Of a stretch of 64,000 nucleotides of DNA, positions 25,395 through 37,200 are shown piece after piece; positions within the stretch are counted from its first letter, which is position 1, and every line of letters begins with the position of its first letter. The translations under genes were made by a program, and so were the position numbers. The notes below the pieces were generated by a model, which saw only the letters and a program-made list of their open reading frames with translations, searched no databases and had not been told where the DNA came from. This DNA comes from JACRLW01 sp046349595 (GTDB lineage: Bacteria > Planctomycetota > UBA1135 > UBA2386), in the NCBI GenBank assembly GCA_046349595.1, contig JAXMCA010000001.1:2108001-2172000 (forward strand). Reading direction: 5' to 3'.

Positions 25395-28369
25395 GCGGTG
25401 CGTGGAACGAGGTCGGCCTGTCCGAGGACCCCGCCGTCGAACTGCTCGAGGCGCTCGGCTACTCGTTCGTCGAGGTCGATGCGCTCGGTCGCGACACGTT
25501 CCGCGACGTGGTCCTCGTCGACCGACTGCGCGCCGCGTTGCGCAAGCTCAACCCCTGGCTCTCCGACGAGAACCTGCACCGCGCCGTCCGCGCGATCGCC
25601 GACGTGCCGGCCGCGTCGCTGCTCGAGGCCAACGAGAGGGCGCACACCGCCCTGTGCTTTGGCATCACCCTCGAGCAGGACCGCGGCGACGGCAAGAAGA
25701 GCCACACCGTTCGCTTCGTCGACTTCGACAACCCGAACGCCAACGACCTCGTCGTCACGCGCCAGCTCAAGATCAAGGGCCAGAAGCAGCACGTCATCCC
25801 CGACGTCGTCGTCTACGTGAACGGCATCCCGCTTGCCGTCGTCGAGTGCAAGAACCCGACCCTCGGCGACAAGTGGCTCCACGAGGCGATCGAGCAGCTC
25901 GAGCGATACCAGGAGCTCGGCGAACGGTTCCGCGGGCTCGGCGCGCCGCACCTGTTCCACACCGCACAGATCCTCGTCGCGACCTGCGGGCAGGGCGCGC
26001 GGTTTGGCACCGTTGGCACGCCGGCGCGCTTCTTCGGCGAGTGGAAGATCACCGAGCCGAAGGCGCTCGCGGCCCTCCGGCAGCTCGTCGGCCGCGAACC
26101 GACCCCGCAGGACATTCTGCTGTTCGGCACGCTGGCGCCGGCGGCCCTGCTCGACCTGACGCGGGCGTTCGTCGCGTTTGAGCGCGACGCCACGAGCGGC
26201 CGCACGATCCGCAAGACCTGCCGCTACCAGCAGCACCGCGCCGTCACCAACGCCGCCCACCGCGCCCGGACCGCCAAGAAGCCCGAGGACCGCGGCGGCG
26301 TCGTCTGGCACACCCAGGGTTCGGGCAAGAGCCTGACGATGCTCTGGCTCGCGTTGAAGCTGAAGCGCGACCCGGCGCACCAGAACCCGACGATCGTCAT
26401 GGTCAGCGACCGGCGCGACCTCGATGAGCAGATCACCAAGGTCTTCCGCGCCTGCGGCTACCCGAACCCGGACCACGCAAAGACCGTGCGCGATCTGCGT
26501 CGACTGCTCGAAGCCGGAGCTGGCCGCACGATCATGACGACGGTACAGAAGTTCCAGGAGCTGGAGGCTGACGGTGACGGCACGCCGCCGGTGCTCAACC
26601 GGGACAGCAACCTGTTCGTCTTCGTCGACGAGGCCCACCGCACGCAGTACGGCGGGCTCGCCGCCAACATGCGGCGCGCGCTTCCGAACGCCGCGTTCTT
26701 CGCGTTCACCGGCACGCCGATTGACAAGAAGGACCGCAGCACGCTCCAGACCTTCGGGCCCTACATCGACACCTACACGATCGAGCAGGCGGTCGCCGAC
26801 CATGCCACGGTCCCGATCTTCTACGAGAGCCGACTGGCCGAGCTGCAGGTCATCGGCAGTACGCTCGACCAACTCTTCGAGCGCGTCTTCGCCGACCGCA
26901 CGCCGGACGAGCGTGCGGCGATCCAGGCGCGCTTCGCGACCGAGGAGGCCCTCGCCGGCGCACCGAAGCGCATCGAGACGATCGCCCTCAACCTGCTCGA
27001 CCACTTCGCGAGGTTCATCCGGCCGAACGGTTTCAAGGCGATGGTCGTCACGTGTAGTCGTGAGGCCGCGGTCACTTACAAAGAGACGCTCGATCGGCTC
27101 AACGCGCCGCAGTCCGCGATCGTCATCTCGACCAGCAACGACGACGACGAGCGGATGCGACGCCACGGCATCGACGCGACGGCGCGGAAGGCATTGCTCG
27201 CGCGTTTCCTCGACCCTGAGGACCTGCTGCAGATCCTCGTGGTCTGCGACATGCTGCTGACCGGCTTCGATGCGCCGGTGCTCCAGGTGATGTACCTCGA
27301 CAGCCCTCTTCGCGAGCACACCCTGCTGCAGGCGATCGCGCGCGTGAACCGCACCAGCGACCAGAAGACCTACGGTCTCGTCGTCGACTACTGGGGCGTC
27401 TCGAGTTCGCTGCAGGAGGCGCTCGAGGTCTTCGCACCGAAGGACGTGAAGGGTGCGCTGACGCCGAAGGTCGACGAGCTGCCGCGGCTCCAGGCGCGGC
27501 ACGCCGCGGCGATGAAGTTCTTCGCCAAGGTCAAGCAGCACGAGGACCTCGAGGCCTTCGTGAAGGTGCTCGAGCCCGAGGACGTGCGCGCCGAGTTCGA
27601 CGCGGCGTTCCGGCGCTTCGCCGAGAGCCTCGACATGGTCCTGCCGGACCCGAAGGGCCTGCCGTATCGCAAGGACCTGAGCTGGCTCGGCATGGTCCGG
27701 CAGGCGGCGCGCGCGCGCTACCGCGACGCGGCGCTCGACATCTCGGACTGCGGCGTCAAGGTGAAGCAGCTCATCGCCGACGCGATCGTGGCGCACCGGG
27801 TCGACGTGCTGGTGAAGGAAGTCTCGATCCTGACGCCGGAGTTCGACGAGAAGGTCGAGGCGTTGAAGGACCCCGAAGCGAAGGCGAGCGAGATGGAGCA
27901 CGCGGTGCGTGCCGAGATCCACCTTCGCGTTGAGGAGGACCCGGCGTTCTACACGTCTCTGCGTGAACGGCTCGAGAAGCTCATCGCCGACCACCGGCAG
28001 AGGCGGATCGACGCGGCACGGGCGTTGGCCGAGCTGAAGCAGATGATCACCGAGTTGCGCGGGCGTGCCGGCGAAGCCGATCGACTCGGTCTCTCCGGAA
28101 CCGGGCTGGCCATCCTCGGGCTGATCGCGACCCGATCGACCGAAGGCGCCGCCGAGCCGAACCAGAAGATGATCGATCTCGCGGCGCTGCTCGAGGAGGC
28201 GGTCGCCAAGGAGGTCGAGATCGTCGACTGGCAACGGAAGGACGACGTTCAGCGCGAGATGCGCAAGCAGCTGAAGCGACGACTTCGCGTTGCCGGCTTC
28301 ACCGAAGAGCAGCTCGACGCCCTCGCCAACCAGATCGTCGACCTGCTGAAGGTCCGGAGGGAGCAGTGA
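25391..28369 (+). CDS. hsdR: Type I restriction endonuclease subunit (992 aa)
   Basis: The motor and nuclease subunit. The nuclease domain has Asp138 (IPDVVVYV) and Glu152-Cys-Lys154 (AVVECKNP), the PD-(D/E)xK residues. The SF2 helicase follows with Walker A TQGSGKS at about 308-314, VMVSDRRDLDEQI, the DEAH box at 413-416 (FVDEAHRTQ), FFAFTGTPI, and later LLTGFDAPVLQ and ARVNRT. The C-terminal 250 residues are helical and should contact HsdM/HsdS. GTG 25391 overlaps the hsdS stop (GTGA). Full length and intact. Confidence 0.96.
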   Translation: MSGAWNEVGLSEDPAVELLEALGYSFVEVDALGRDTFRDVVLVDRLRAALRKLNPWLSDENLHRAVRAIADVPAASLLEANERAHTALCFGITLEQDRGDGKKSHTVRFVDFDNPNANDLVVTRQLKIKGQKQHVIPDVVVYVNGIPLAVVECKNPTLGDKWLHEAIEQLERYQELGERFRGLGAPHLFHTAQILVATCGQGARFGTVGTPARFFGEWKITEPKALAALRQLVGREPTPQDILLFGTLAPAALLDLTRAFVAFERDATSGRTIRKTCRYQQHRAVTNAAHRARTAKKPEDRGGVVWHTQGSGKSLTMLWLALKLKRDPAHQNPTIVMVSDRRDLDEQITKVFRACGYPNPDHAKTVRDLRRLLEAGAGRTIMTTVQKFQELEADGDGTPPVLNRDSNLFVFVDEAHRTQYGGLAANMRRALPNAAFFAFTGTPIDKKDRSTLQTFGPYIDTYTIEQAVADHATVPIFYESRLAELQVIGSTLDQLFERVFADRTPDERAAIQARFATEEALAGAPKRIETIALNLLDHFARFIRPNGFKAMVVTCSREAAVTYKETLDRLNAPQSAIVISTSNDDDERMRRHGIDATARKALLARFLDPEDLLQILVVCDMLLTGFDAPVLQVMYLDSPLREHTLLQAIARVNRTSDQKTYGLVVDYWGVSSSLQEALEVFAPKDVKGALTPKVDELPRLQARHAAAMKFFAKVKQHEDLEAFVKVLEPEDVRAEFDAAFRRFAESLDMVLPDPKGLPYRKDLSWLGMVRQAARARYRDAALDISDCGVKVKQLIADAIVAHRVDVLVKEVSILTPEFDEKVEALKDPEAKASEMEHAVRAEIHLRVEEDPAFYTSLRERLEKLIADHRQRRIDAARALAELKQMITELRGRAGEADRLGLSGTGLAILGLIATRSTEGAAEPNQKMIDLAALLEEAVAKEVEIVDWQRKDDVQREMRKQLKRRLRVAGFTEEQLDALANQIVDLLKVRREQ

Positions 28370-29115
28370 CGGCGACCGCGGCCGAACTGGCTGTCACCAC
28401 CTACGGGACCAAGACGATCCGCTATCGGATCGAGCGCGGCCGCCGACGTGTCACCGTCGCGGTTGTGGTCGATCCCCTGGAGGGTGTCATCCTGCGCGTG
28501 CCCAAGGACCTCGATCGGGAGCGCATCGCTTCCGTGGTGCGTCGCAAGGGTGCGTGGATCGTGGAGCGGATCCGCGGTTTCGAGGACCTGTTGCCGCCGC
28601 AGTCACCCCGCGAGTTCGTCAGCGGCGAGGGCTTCCTGTACCTCGGCCGGCAACACAGGCTGCGTGTCGAGAGGTGCGGCGACACGCGACGACCATCGGT
28701 CGCGGTGAAACAAGGCCGGCTGGTCGTGCGATTCCCCGCTGAGGTGCGAGAATCCGATCGTGCCTCCGTCGTGCGCACCGCCTTGTGCGCGTGGTTTCGC
28801 AAGCGCGCCGCGCACTACCTGCCGCGTCGATTGGCACACTGGTCGCAGAAGCTCGGCGTCTCGACGCCGCCGCTCCTGCTGCGCGATCCTCCGAAGCGTT
28901 GGGGATCGTGCGATTCCAGAGGCAACATCCGCATCAACTGGCGCACGATCCAGGTTGCGCCGCGGCTGATCGACTACGTCCTCGCGCACGAGTTGGTGCA
29001 CCTCCAGCACCCGAGGCACGACGCCGACTTCTGGGCACGCCTCGGCGAGGCCATGAACGACGCGGACTCGCGAAGGGCCGCGCTCCGGAGAGTCGGACCG
29101 CGCGTGAACTGGTGA
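28366..29115 (+). CDS. DUF45 (YgjP-like) metallopeptidase (249 aa)
   Basis: A zinc metallopeptidase-like protein with the DUF45 signatures KRWGSCDSRGNIRINW (about 178-192) and the metal site His208-Glu-Leu-Val-His212 in AHELVHLQHPRHDADFW. GTG 28366 overlaps the hsdR stop by 4 nt, so it is the last gene of the type I operon. DUF45 genes are frequent downstream partners of hsdR; whether they process HsdR or another protein is not established. Length is normal for the family. Confidence 0.9.
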   Translation: MTATAAELAVTTYGTKTIRYRIERGRRRVTVAVVVDPLEGVILRVPKDLDRERIASVVRRKGAWIVERIRGFEDLLPPQSPREFVSGEGFLYLGRQHRLRVERCGDTRRPSVAVKQGRLVVRFPAEVRESDRASVVRTALCAWFRKRAAHYLPRRLAHWSQKLGVSTPPLLLRDPPKRWGSCDSRGNIRINWRTIQVAPRLIDYVLAHELVHLQHPRHDADFWARLGEAMNDADSRRAALRRVGPRVNW

Positions 29116-29330
29116 TGTCGATCCCCGCCAACGCCACCGCGAGTGCCTGCCTGTCCGTTGGATTCCAGAACACGCGTGGCGTGTCAATTCTGGATCAAGC
29201 ATGGCATTCTGACGCCGTCGAGGATCCGAAGTGGACGAGCAACCGCAGCTCCTTCGCTGCACTGATTCTGACTGCAGCAGTCAGCACCATCCCAGGAAGA
29301 CAAGCAGAGCGAGTGAGGAGAAGGCCGGCT

Positions 29331-29972
29331 ATGAACACGCAAAGCTCCGTGGTCACGATTGATGTCGGGTTCAATTTGTTCGAGGATCAGCGAAGAGCCA
29401 TCACCGGAGAGGCGAGGTGGCACGACTGGGCGAGCACCACTCTCCGTTGGGGGATTGCGCTCACACTCACTGCCCTCGTGGCATCTGTCCTACTTCTTGG
29501 AGACCGGCGGTCAGGCCCCGTCGATTGGATGGGGTTCGCGAACGCCCTCTTCTCTGGACTCGGACTAGTCCTCGTCGCGACTTCAATCGCAATGCAGAAC
29601 CAAGCGGCCCGCGAGGCTCAACTGGGATCGGAATACCGCGAACTCTGTGGACGAATCCCCCCGATAGCCTGGAAGCGCGATACCCAACCATCCGCAATCC
29701 CAGAAGACCCAGAAGCCGCCCGCTGTGCCTACCGGTACTTCGACCTCTGCAACACCCAGGCGCTTCAGTTTGTCGAACGCCGCATCTCTCCCAAGACCTG
29801 GTCCGCCTGGCGCCAAGGCATCAGAGAGAACCTCGAACTGCCGTGGTTCTCCGAAATGTTCATCAGAATGCATGCCGACCGCGGCCAAGCGAGCGCGCAC
29901 TTCACGTATCTCGATGCACTCGTTCCCAGGGGCCTGAAGCAAGCCGTCGAAGAGCGAATCGAGGCCGGATGA
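29331..29972 (+). CDS. Hypothetical membrane protein with two transmembrane helices (213 aa)
   Basis: Starts at ATG 29331 behind gaggagaagg. Two hydrophobic segments at about residues 40-57 (WGIALTLTALVASVLLL) and 67-87 (MGFANALFSGLGLVLVATSI) form a hairpin in the inner membrane. A soluble C-terminal domain follows (AYRYFDLCNTQALQFVERRI, SAWRQGIRENLELPWFSEMF). The overall shape (two helices near the N-terminus plus a cytoplasmic domain) recurs in defence-associated effectors, but I recognise no family. It lies 215 nt behind the restriction operon and has its own ribosome-binding sequence, so it is probably separate. Confidence 0.65.
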   Translation: MNTQSSVVTIDVGFNLFEDQRRAITGEARWHDWASTTLRWGIALTLTALVASVLLLGDRRSGPVDWMGFANALFSGLGLVLVATSIAMQNQAAREAQLGSEYRELCGRIPPIAWKRDTQPSAIPEDPEAARCAYRYFDLCNTQALQFVERRISPKTWSAWRQGIRENLELPWFSEMFIRMHADRGQASAHFTYLDALVPRGLKQAVEERIEAG

Positions 29973-30164
29973 TCCTCGCGCAGGTTCGCGACAGCGCGCC
30001 AACTGTCCTTCTCCTCGACGCGATCGACGGACCGGCCCGGCGAGCAGCCGAAATCGCCTTGCCGCGTTCGGTCGTCCTTCTGTCGGTCCGCCGCCCACGG
30101 ATGTCTCTCCGGAGGTTCCGATATCCGTCCGCCAGAGGGAGCTACGGAACTGGCGTCTCTGATT

Positions 30165-30199
30165 CGACCCGCGGTCACTGAACTGGTGGCCGCGGGTCG
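30165..30199. terminator. Hairpin, possible terminator (no U-tract)
   Basis: Perfect 10-bp inverted repeat cgacccgcgg (30165-30174) and ccgcgggtcg (30190-30199) with a 15-nt loop, 193 nt after the membrane-protein gene. No run of T follows, so an intrinsic terminator is uncertain. Confidence 0.4.
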
Positions 30200-31257
30200 C
30201 GTCGTTTCGGGGGTTTGGGGCGCGGGCGCAGGTGCTTGCGGATCAGGGGGTTGTGGCGGGGTGCTCGGGGAGTTCTCGGATCGCGGGGAGAGACGCGATG
30301 GGGAGAGACACGGGCGCAGCGCCGGCGCCGGACGCGTCTCGAAGTCTCGGCGGCGGGGGCGAGATCCGATGTCTCGACTTAAGTGGGCGCAGAGGCACCG
30401 AGAGACATCCGACTGAGCGCCGGTTCGGGAACGCCGGTTCGGCGTGAACCCAGTGCCCACCGCGCCTTCGTCATGCGCACGCGGAAGCCGGCCAACCGCA
30501 TGCCCTCCAACATCCGATCTCGCAGTGTCCCCATCGACATCGCCCTCCCAGGCGCCCAGGGTTGGTCCACCCACGCTCCAGGGGGACCCCTGCGGAGGGA
30601 ACCATGATCACTCGGACGGATCGATGCAGCCCATCGCCGGGGCGTCGCGCCGCTGCCGCTGCCAGGGCTTGGTTCACCCGGTCTCTGACACTGGGCGTTC
30701 GCGGTCTTCGAGGGCGTCGTGCGCGCCGTCTTCGGGATCGAACGCTGGGAGGATCCCGACCTGGTCGACTTTGAACACGACCCGGGCCGCGAGGGACGTC
30801 GTGCCTTCGTCGGTCATCGTGATCCCTCGATGGAGAAGCGCTACCACCTCACCGACGCCACCCGATGGCTTGCCCGCGGGTCGCAGAGCCCACTGCGGTT
30901 CGTGACCTGCGAGTGAGTTCGGGCCGAGGGAATCGATTCTCCCATTCGCACGCTCCTCAGGGCTGCATGCGGAATTCGCCCGAGTTCGAATTCCGAACGC
31001 CATGACGCAGATGCGGGTGACCCTTCGAGTTGCGCATGCGTCTGCAGAGGTCATCTTCAAGAGTTCATCGCGCTCCCTGCAACTCGCACGGCATCGACAT
31101 CGCCTTCACCCTCCACTCCACGATCGCCGTGCGAGCAGGAAAACGCACGCAACAGGTCGTGTAACTTCCGCCGGCACCCAGTGACGCACGCTCTTCGCGT
31201 CGCTAGTGTGCGTGCGAAGGTTCCGCTTGGAACCCTTGGAAACCGGAGGTCATCGTC
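30200..31257. other. About 1 kb without a convincing gene before the RHS gene
   Basis: A 65-codon frame at 30719-30916 (VFGIERWEDPDLVDFEHDPG) is the only stretch that reads at all like protein; it has no clear ribosome-binding sequence and may be a gene remnant. The last 200 nt presumably hold the RHS promoter; no clear -35/-10 pair was recognised. Confidence 0.35.
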
Positions 31258-34200
31258 GTGGAAAAGATTCCGTCGGAGGCTGTTCAGATCTGTTCCCGTC
31301 GGGTTGAAGCGCGAAGAGCCGCGTCTTCGGCGAATCCACTCGGTCAACTGCACCTCGCCCTCGCGGGTGCGATTGCGGCTGGAGCCGCCGCACTCTGGTT
31401 CACCGGTCATTCCGGTGCGCTTGACGCATCCCCCCGTCGTGCCGTAGCGCCCGTCCATCAACCGGTACTCGTTCCGACCCAATCGAACGCTCCGCGCACC
31501 GATGACGGCGGGGCCGGGAGCGACGCGAAATGCAATGGGCCAGAACAAGGCGCCGGCGCCGGGAACATGAACTTCCTTCCCGGATCTCCGTCGACTCCCG
31601 ATGCCGCACCTCAGCATCCGGACGGCCCATTCACTCCGGAAACCTCCTCCACAACCCTCAACGACCCGGGCATCCCAGCAGCGGCCGGCTCCACCGTCAA
31701 GCTCGACGGCAGCGTCGTCTACCACATCGGCCTCCCCGAACCTCCCGCGATTCGGTCGGGCGGGATCGGAATGGGGATCACGTACCGAACCTGGACGGAC
31801 CCGTCCTTCACGGAAGGCTCGGCCACAGTCGGGTTTGCCGACTCTCTTCACTTCTCCTTCATCGACGAGATCCACGAGGTGGATGACGACCTTGTGTGGA
31901 TCACCGGAACCGGAGATGTGAATCTCGCAGTACCGGACACCAACTTCACGCCTCCCCAGAACGAGACCTGGTGGGTCGTTCAGGATCACTTCGCACTCTC
32001 CCGCTTCCGCAGCTACACGCGAACTGGCGACTCGCAACCGACCCTCGAACGCTACCGTCCCAACGGCTCGGTCATGCGGTATGAGCCGAAGCCGAACACC
32101 ACCGGCGTTTGGCGCCCGGCCAAGTTCTTCGACAGCTACGACAACGCGTGGACGTACTCCTGGCGCACGTCAGACGACCGCATCGACAAGATAACCGACC
32201 CCCGGGGCATGGAGACGCGCTTCTCCTGGACCGTGGGGACGCCGACGACTTGCAGCGTCTCGTACTGGAAGTCCACGCAGCACTTCACGGATTGGGACTG
32301 GAGCATGCAACTCGACTCCAGTTCTCAGGGCCGATTGACATCGCTGACCCTCCCATCGACGACCTACCTCATCGACGACGCGAACGGACCCCTGCTCGAC
32401 CTTGCAAACCCGCAGACCGACGCTCGCGTCATCTCGTTCAACTACTACACGTCGGGCACGGGAGCGGGGCTCCTCGACACGATCACCGACTCAAGACTCT
32501 CCAGCGGCGGCTCGGCGTACGTGATCCGCAAGCACACCTACGCTGTCGCACTTTCGCAAACGCGGGTCGAGACTCAGATCGACGAGCAAGGCTTGGTGCA
32601 CGCCTTCTCCTACTCGCATGCATCTCCGTACGTGAGCGTGGCATACAGCGCAGCGGAGTCTGGAGCCGGGTCCGGAGCCGCAACCACGATGACGTTCGAT
32701 GTGCCGGATGGTGTCCTGTCGTCGACTTCCTCGACACCGTGGCTTCCGGTTCGCATCACCGTAGCGCCGGGATCGCTTGGCAAGCCTCGTACGTTAGTCA
32801 GTGACCCTGATCCGGAGCCGACGTCCCTGACCTGGCAGCTCACCTACTCCGGCTGCTCATGTGGCTTGGTCGCTTCTGTGACGACCCCGTCGGGCGCGGC
32901 GTACGCATTCACGCACGACGAATTCGGCAACATGACGTCATGGACCGGCCCCAGCCCTTCCGGGTCTGGCACGGTGACGCACACATGGTCCTTCGCGGAC
33001 CTGTCGAAAGCGGGCCGACCGCTCAGCTACGACGCCCCGCTGGGGGTCGACATCTCCTACAACTACACGACATGGAACAACCGCTCTGACCAGATCTACG
33101 GGCAGAAGCCGCAGAGCGTCCAGACGACGACCACGGCGATTACAGGTTCGTCGTCGGGAACTCAGTACCTCACGACGACCATCGCGTTTGACAGCAATGG
33201 TCGCCCAACCGACATCACGGACGTCGGCGGCGTCGTGTTCCATCACACCTACGGCTCGTCCGGAACGTCCGGTTCGGACCTGCTCGTCAGCATCACGCGT
33301 GGCGTGCCATCATCGATGAGTGGCGACACCGCCAACCAGGTCGGGATCACGATCGACGATCTCGGACGAATCACGCAAATCACCGAGGGCACCTCCACCA
33401 ACCAGACTGTCGTCGACATCGTCAACGACGGCCTCGGCCGAACACAACGCGTCACGACGCAACTCGGATCGACGGGCGTCTCACCCGTCACGGAGTACTA
33501 CCGCGACGCGTTCGAGAACATCGCGCTCATCCGCCGAAAGAACCTCGACGAGACCGGCCAGAAGCCACTCTCCACCGCGCGCGAGTGGCTCCGTAACGAG
33601 TGGCACTACCACTACGACCGCCTACTCGAGTCGTACATCGATCGCGCCTCGGTCGAACTCGGTGAGGACCTCACCGACCCGACCGGTTCGTCCCTCGCTG
33701 CGACGGACCATCACTTGGCATGGATGGCGCGCTACCAATTCGCGTACCGCGTCGACGGTCAGTTTGCATCGCTCACCCTGCCAAATGGAGCGTTGAACAA
33801 CTACGAGATCGACGGATACGGCACCATGTATCGCATCACAGCGGACGTCGGCGGCCTGAACGTGCGCCTCGTGCGCAGCTACTTCGACGATGATCTAGTT
33901 CTCCGCAAGCAATCGGTCGTCCTGAACTCCACGGGTGATCTCGCCGTTACGCAGTTCGTGCGCAACAACAGTGGGCACGGCCCGGTCTATCGCACCATCA
34001 ACCCAACCGGACTCGTCACGGACCTCGGCTACGACGCCCTCGGACGCGTCCTGACCGTACTTAGCTCGCAGAACTCCGTTCTCCAGGCGCAGACCGATAC
34101 CTCCTACGACGAGGCTGGGCGTCCGGTGCAGGTCGCGAGGCACCTTCTGAGCTCGAATGGAACTTCGCTCGGCACGGCCACGACAAGCTACGACTACGAC

Positions 34201-37200
34201 ATCTGGTCGAATGTCCTACAGCTCACCGATCCCGACGGCCGGACCGTACACCGCGAGTTCGACGGCTACGGCCGCCTCAAGAAGGTGCGCGACGGCTTGA
34301 GTTCCCAAGCCGCCCAGTGCAACGAGTCCGAAATCGACTACATGCCAGGTCGCGACCTCGTGGTCAAGTCGACCCAGCGGGTGTACGACGACGGTTCAAG
34401 TCCCGCCCAACACAGTTACGTCACCGAACTCGAACTCGACCTTGTCGGTCGCGTCATCCGTCGCCAGGTCAAGGGTCTCAACGGTCAGCAAACTGCCCAG
34501 ACTCACGCGTACTCGCACGATGGCCTGGGACAGCTCGTTCGCTATCAAGATCCGGACCAGTACGGCGATGCAAACCGCTTCGCGAAGACAACATTCGACG
34601 CTGATGGGCGGTGGGTACGTTTCGTCAAGAGTGCCTCCAGCACTGACACGATCACTCTGAACAGCAAGTACGTCGACACCCCCGGCAGCGGTAAGAACCC
34701 GACCATCACGCGTGAAGACGGACGGGGTCTTCCAACGAAGTGGATCTACGACGCCGCGTACCGTCTGGCCGAGCAACAGATGCCAGGCTACGTCTCCTCA
34801 GGCACTGCCCACCGGACCCTGATCAGCTACGATGCTGGCTCTCGCCCCGAGTGGGTCGTTGATGGCAACAGCAACTACATTCACCAGCAGTGGGATCTCA
34901 CGGCTCGTCAGTTTCAGAGGACCGTAGCGCCAGGCACTGGGGTGTCGTTGCTTGCGACGGAAGAGACGATTCAGTTCGATCCGCTCGGCCGCATCAAGAA
35001 CGCATGGACCGATCAGGGCAGCTCCTGGAACCTGCTGATGGGCGGCGTTCAATTCGACATCGACAGCCTCGGTCGAACTTCAAAGGAATCCTTCACCTAC
35101 ACCGGTATCGAGGTGAACTCGCCCGTCGATGTGACTTCAAGCTACGTCCACTCCGGAAGCCAGGTGGTAGGCGACACGTCGTTCCGTCGAACGCTGACCT
35201 ACTCCAGTGGCTTCGAGATCGGGAGCGTTCCAGACCCGATCGGGCGCGTCGACACGCGCACGCTCAAGACGCCCGGTGCTTCGAGCGCCTTCAACCTCGC
35301 CACGTACACCTGGGGAGGTGGCACGGAACTCGAGCGAGTCCTTTCCATCGGTGGGTCCGCATCCATCACCAAGACCACAGCTCTCGACTCCTATCGTCGC
35401 CTGTCGTCCCTGACCCACCAGGTCTCCGGAGCCGGTTCGCCATTTGAGCAACGCTCCTTCGACTGGACACCCGGCGGTGATCTTCTCAAGCGCGCATGGA
35501 CCAAGCACGACTCGTCGCAGGGAGACCTCTTCAAGTACGACGGTCACCACCGCCTCACCGGTGCAAAGCTCGGAGTGGCCAACATCTCGCAGTCGTATGC
35601 AAATGCCACGGCTGCTCGTGAGGTGAATTACAATCTCGAGCCAGGCCAGAGTCGCGACTCAGTCACGGAGTCACTGAATGGATCCACGCCGACGCTGACG
35701 GACTATGTGAACGAATCCGATAGTCCTCGCTACTCCGACGTAGGTGGCATCCAACCGCTCTACGACGGCGAAGGCAACCTCGTGTTCGACGGCCAGCGTT
35801 ACCTCATCTACGACTTCAAGAATCGCCTGTCTGAGGTATGGGAGCTCCAGGCGTCCGGCAGTCAGTCGCAGCTGACCATGCAGCGCGCTGGTGGACTCAA
35901 CACGGATCGCAGCACACTGAATCGAGGCCGCCTGGAGGTACTCGATCGATTTGGCGGACAAGCGCGGCGCGCCATTGCGGAGGCGGCTCGCACCTCGCGC
36001 TCGAGTTCCCGCCTCACGGGATGGACACCCCGTCTTGGCAGTTCCACATCGAGCTTCTCCAGCGAGTCGGTAGACTTCACCCTCGTCCTCATCGCCGCGT
36101 ATGGGTACGATCCGTTCAATCGGCGTATTGCCAGAGTCGTGCCGGACCAGGACCTCAATGTGAGGTATGCCTACGATGGGTGGCGGGAGGTCGAGGAACT
36201 CGTGCCCGTCATGCAGGGGGAGACAACCGTCGCGGAGGCTCGCAAGGCATTGGTCTGGGGTCCCGAATTCTCAGAACTTCTCATTTATCAGCGCTGGGAT
36301 GCACAGTCCAGTTCTTGGATCGGCTATGCCGTCACCCAGGATGAGCAAGGGTCGGTGACATGGCTCCACGACTCTTCGGGAGCCGAAATCGAACGTACCG
36401 AGTACGACACCTACGGACGACGCACTGTGTACCCGAGCGGAGGTTCCGCTCAGGACGCATCGACCGTAGGGCTAGACTTCGCATACGCAACGTATCGGCA
36501 CGATTCAGAAACCAGATTGCTATTTGCCCGCAATCGTTACCTACAGGCCGACTGGGGGAGATTCATTACGACCGATCCTTTCGGATCCTGGGCCGATCTT
36601 GCGAATCTCGGAAACTCCTACGGTTTCGTCGGAAACGCTCCCGGCGACGCCACGGACCCACTCGGTCTCTACAATGTCAAAGGTGGACCTGGCGTCAATC
36701 CAGCCAACATATCTCGCGACCCATCCGCCGGCTCTGTGGGACTCGGTGAAGGACGTCTCTGTCTCCCACCAGGAGGTGTTGGCCGCTCGGGAGGTGGGAA
36801 GTCCGCCAGCGGACGAGTTGATCACGACGGAGACAACGATTCACCCGACGATACTCCATCGCCGGGATCCGGCCATACCTCGACACCAGTAGAGGGACGG
36901 CCCCAACCCTGCGGTGGCGGACAGGGACCCGGCAGCCAAGGAGGCGGAGGTCCTACGCTGTGCGAACTGATTGGTCAGAGGATCGACGCGGAAGCAACAA
37001 AGGCTGTCGACTATGGTGACTTCGCTGCCTGGGCTAGAAGACACAGCACCCCGCAATTGCTTGGCGGCGGTCATTACATAGGCTCCGAGCTGTCACGACA
37101 GAATCCCGGTATCGATCCCGGCTTCAATACCATTATCGCAGCCAATGGAGCCGCGAACTCTAACCACTATCTCGGGGCCCTTGGCTATGGTACGATCGTA

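Noticed and set aside
25193..28234. A 1013-codon open frame antisense to hsdR
   Set aside because: High GC leaves the opposite frame open; the plus strand encodes a full HsdR with all motifs, and the antisense product is Arg/Leu/Val/Asp-rich without domains.
30719..30916. 65-codon frame as a real gene
   Set aside because: No ribosome-binding sequence, no recognisable domain and no supporting neighbour; listed only as a possible remnant.
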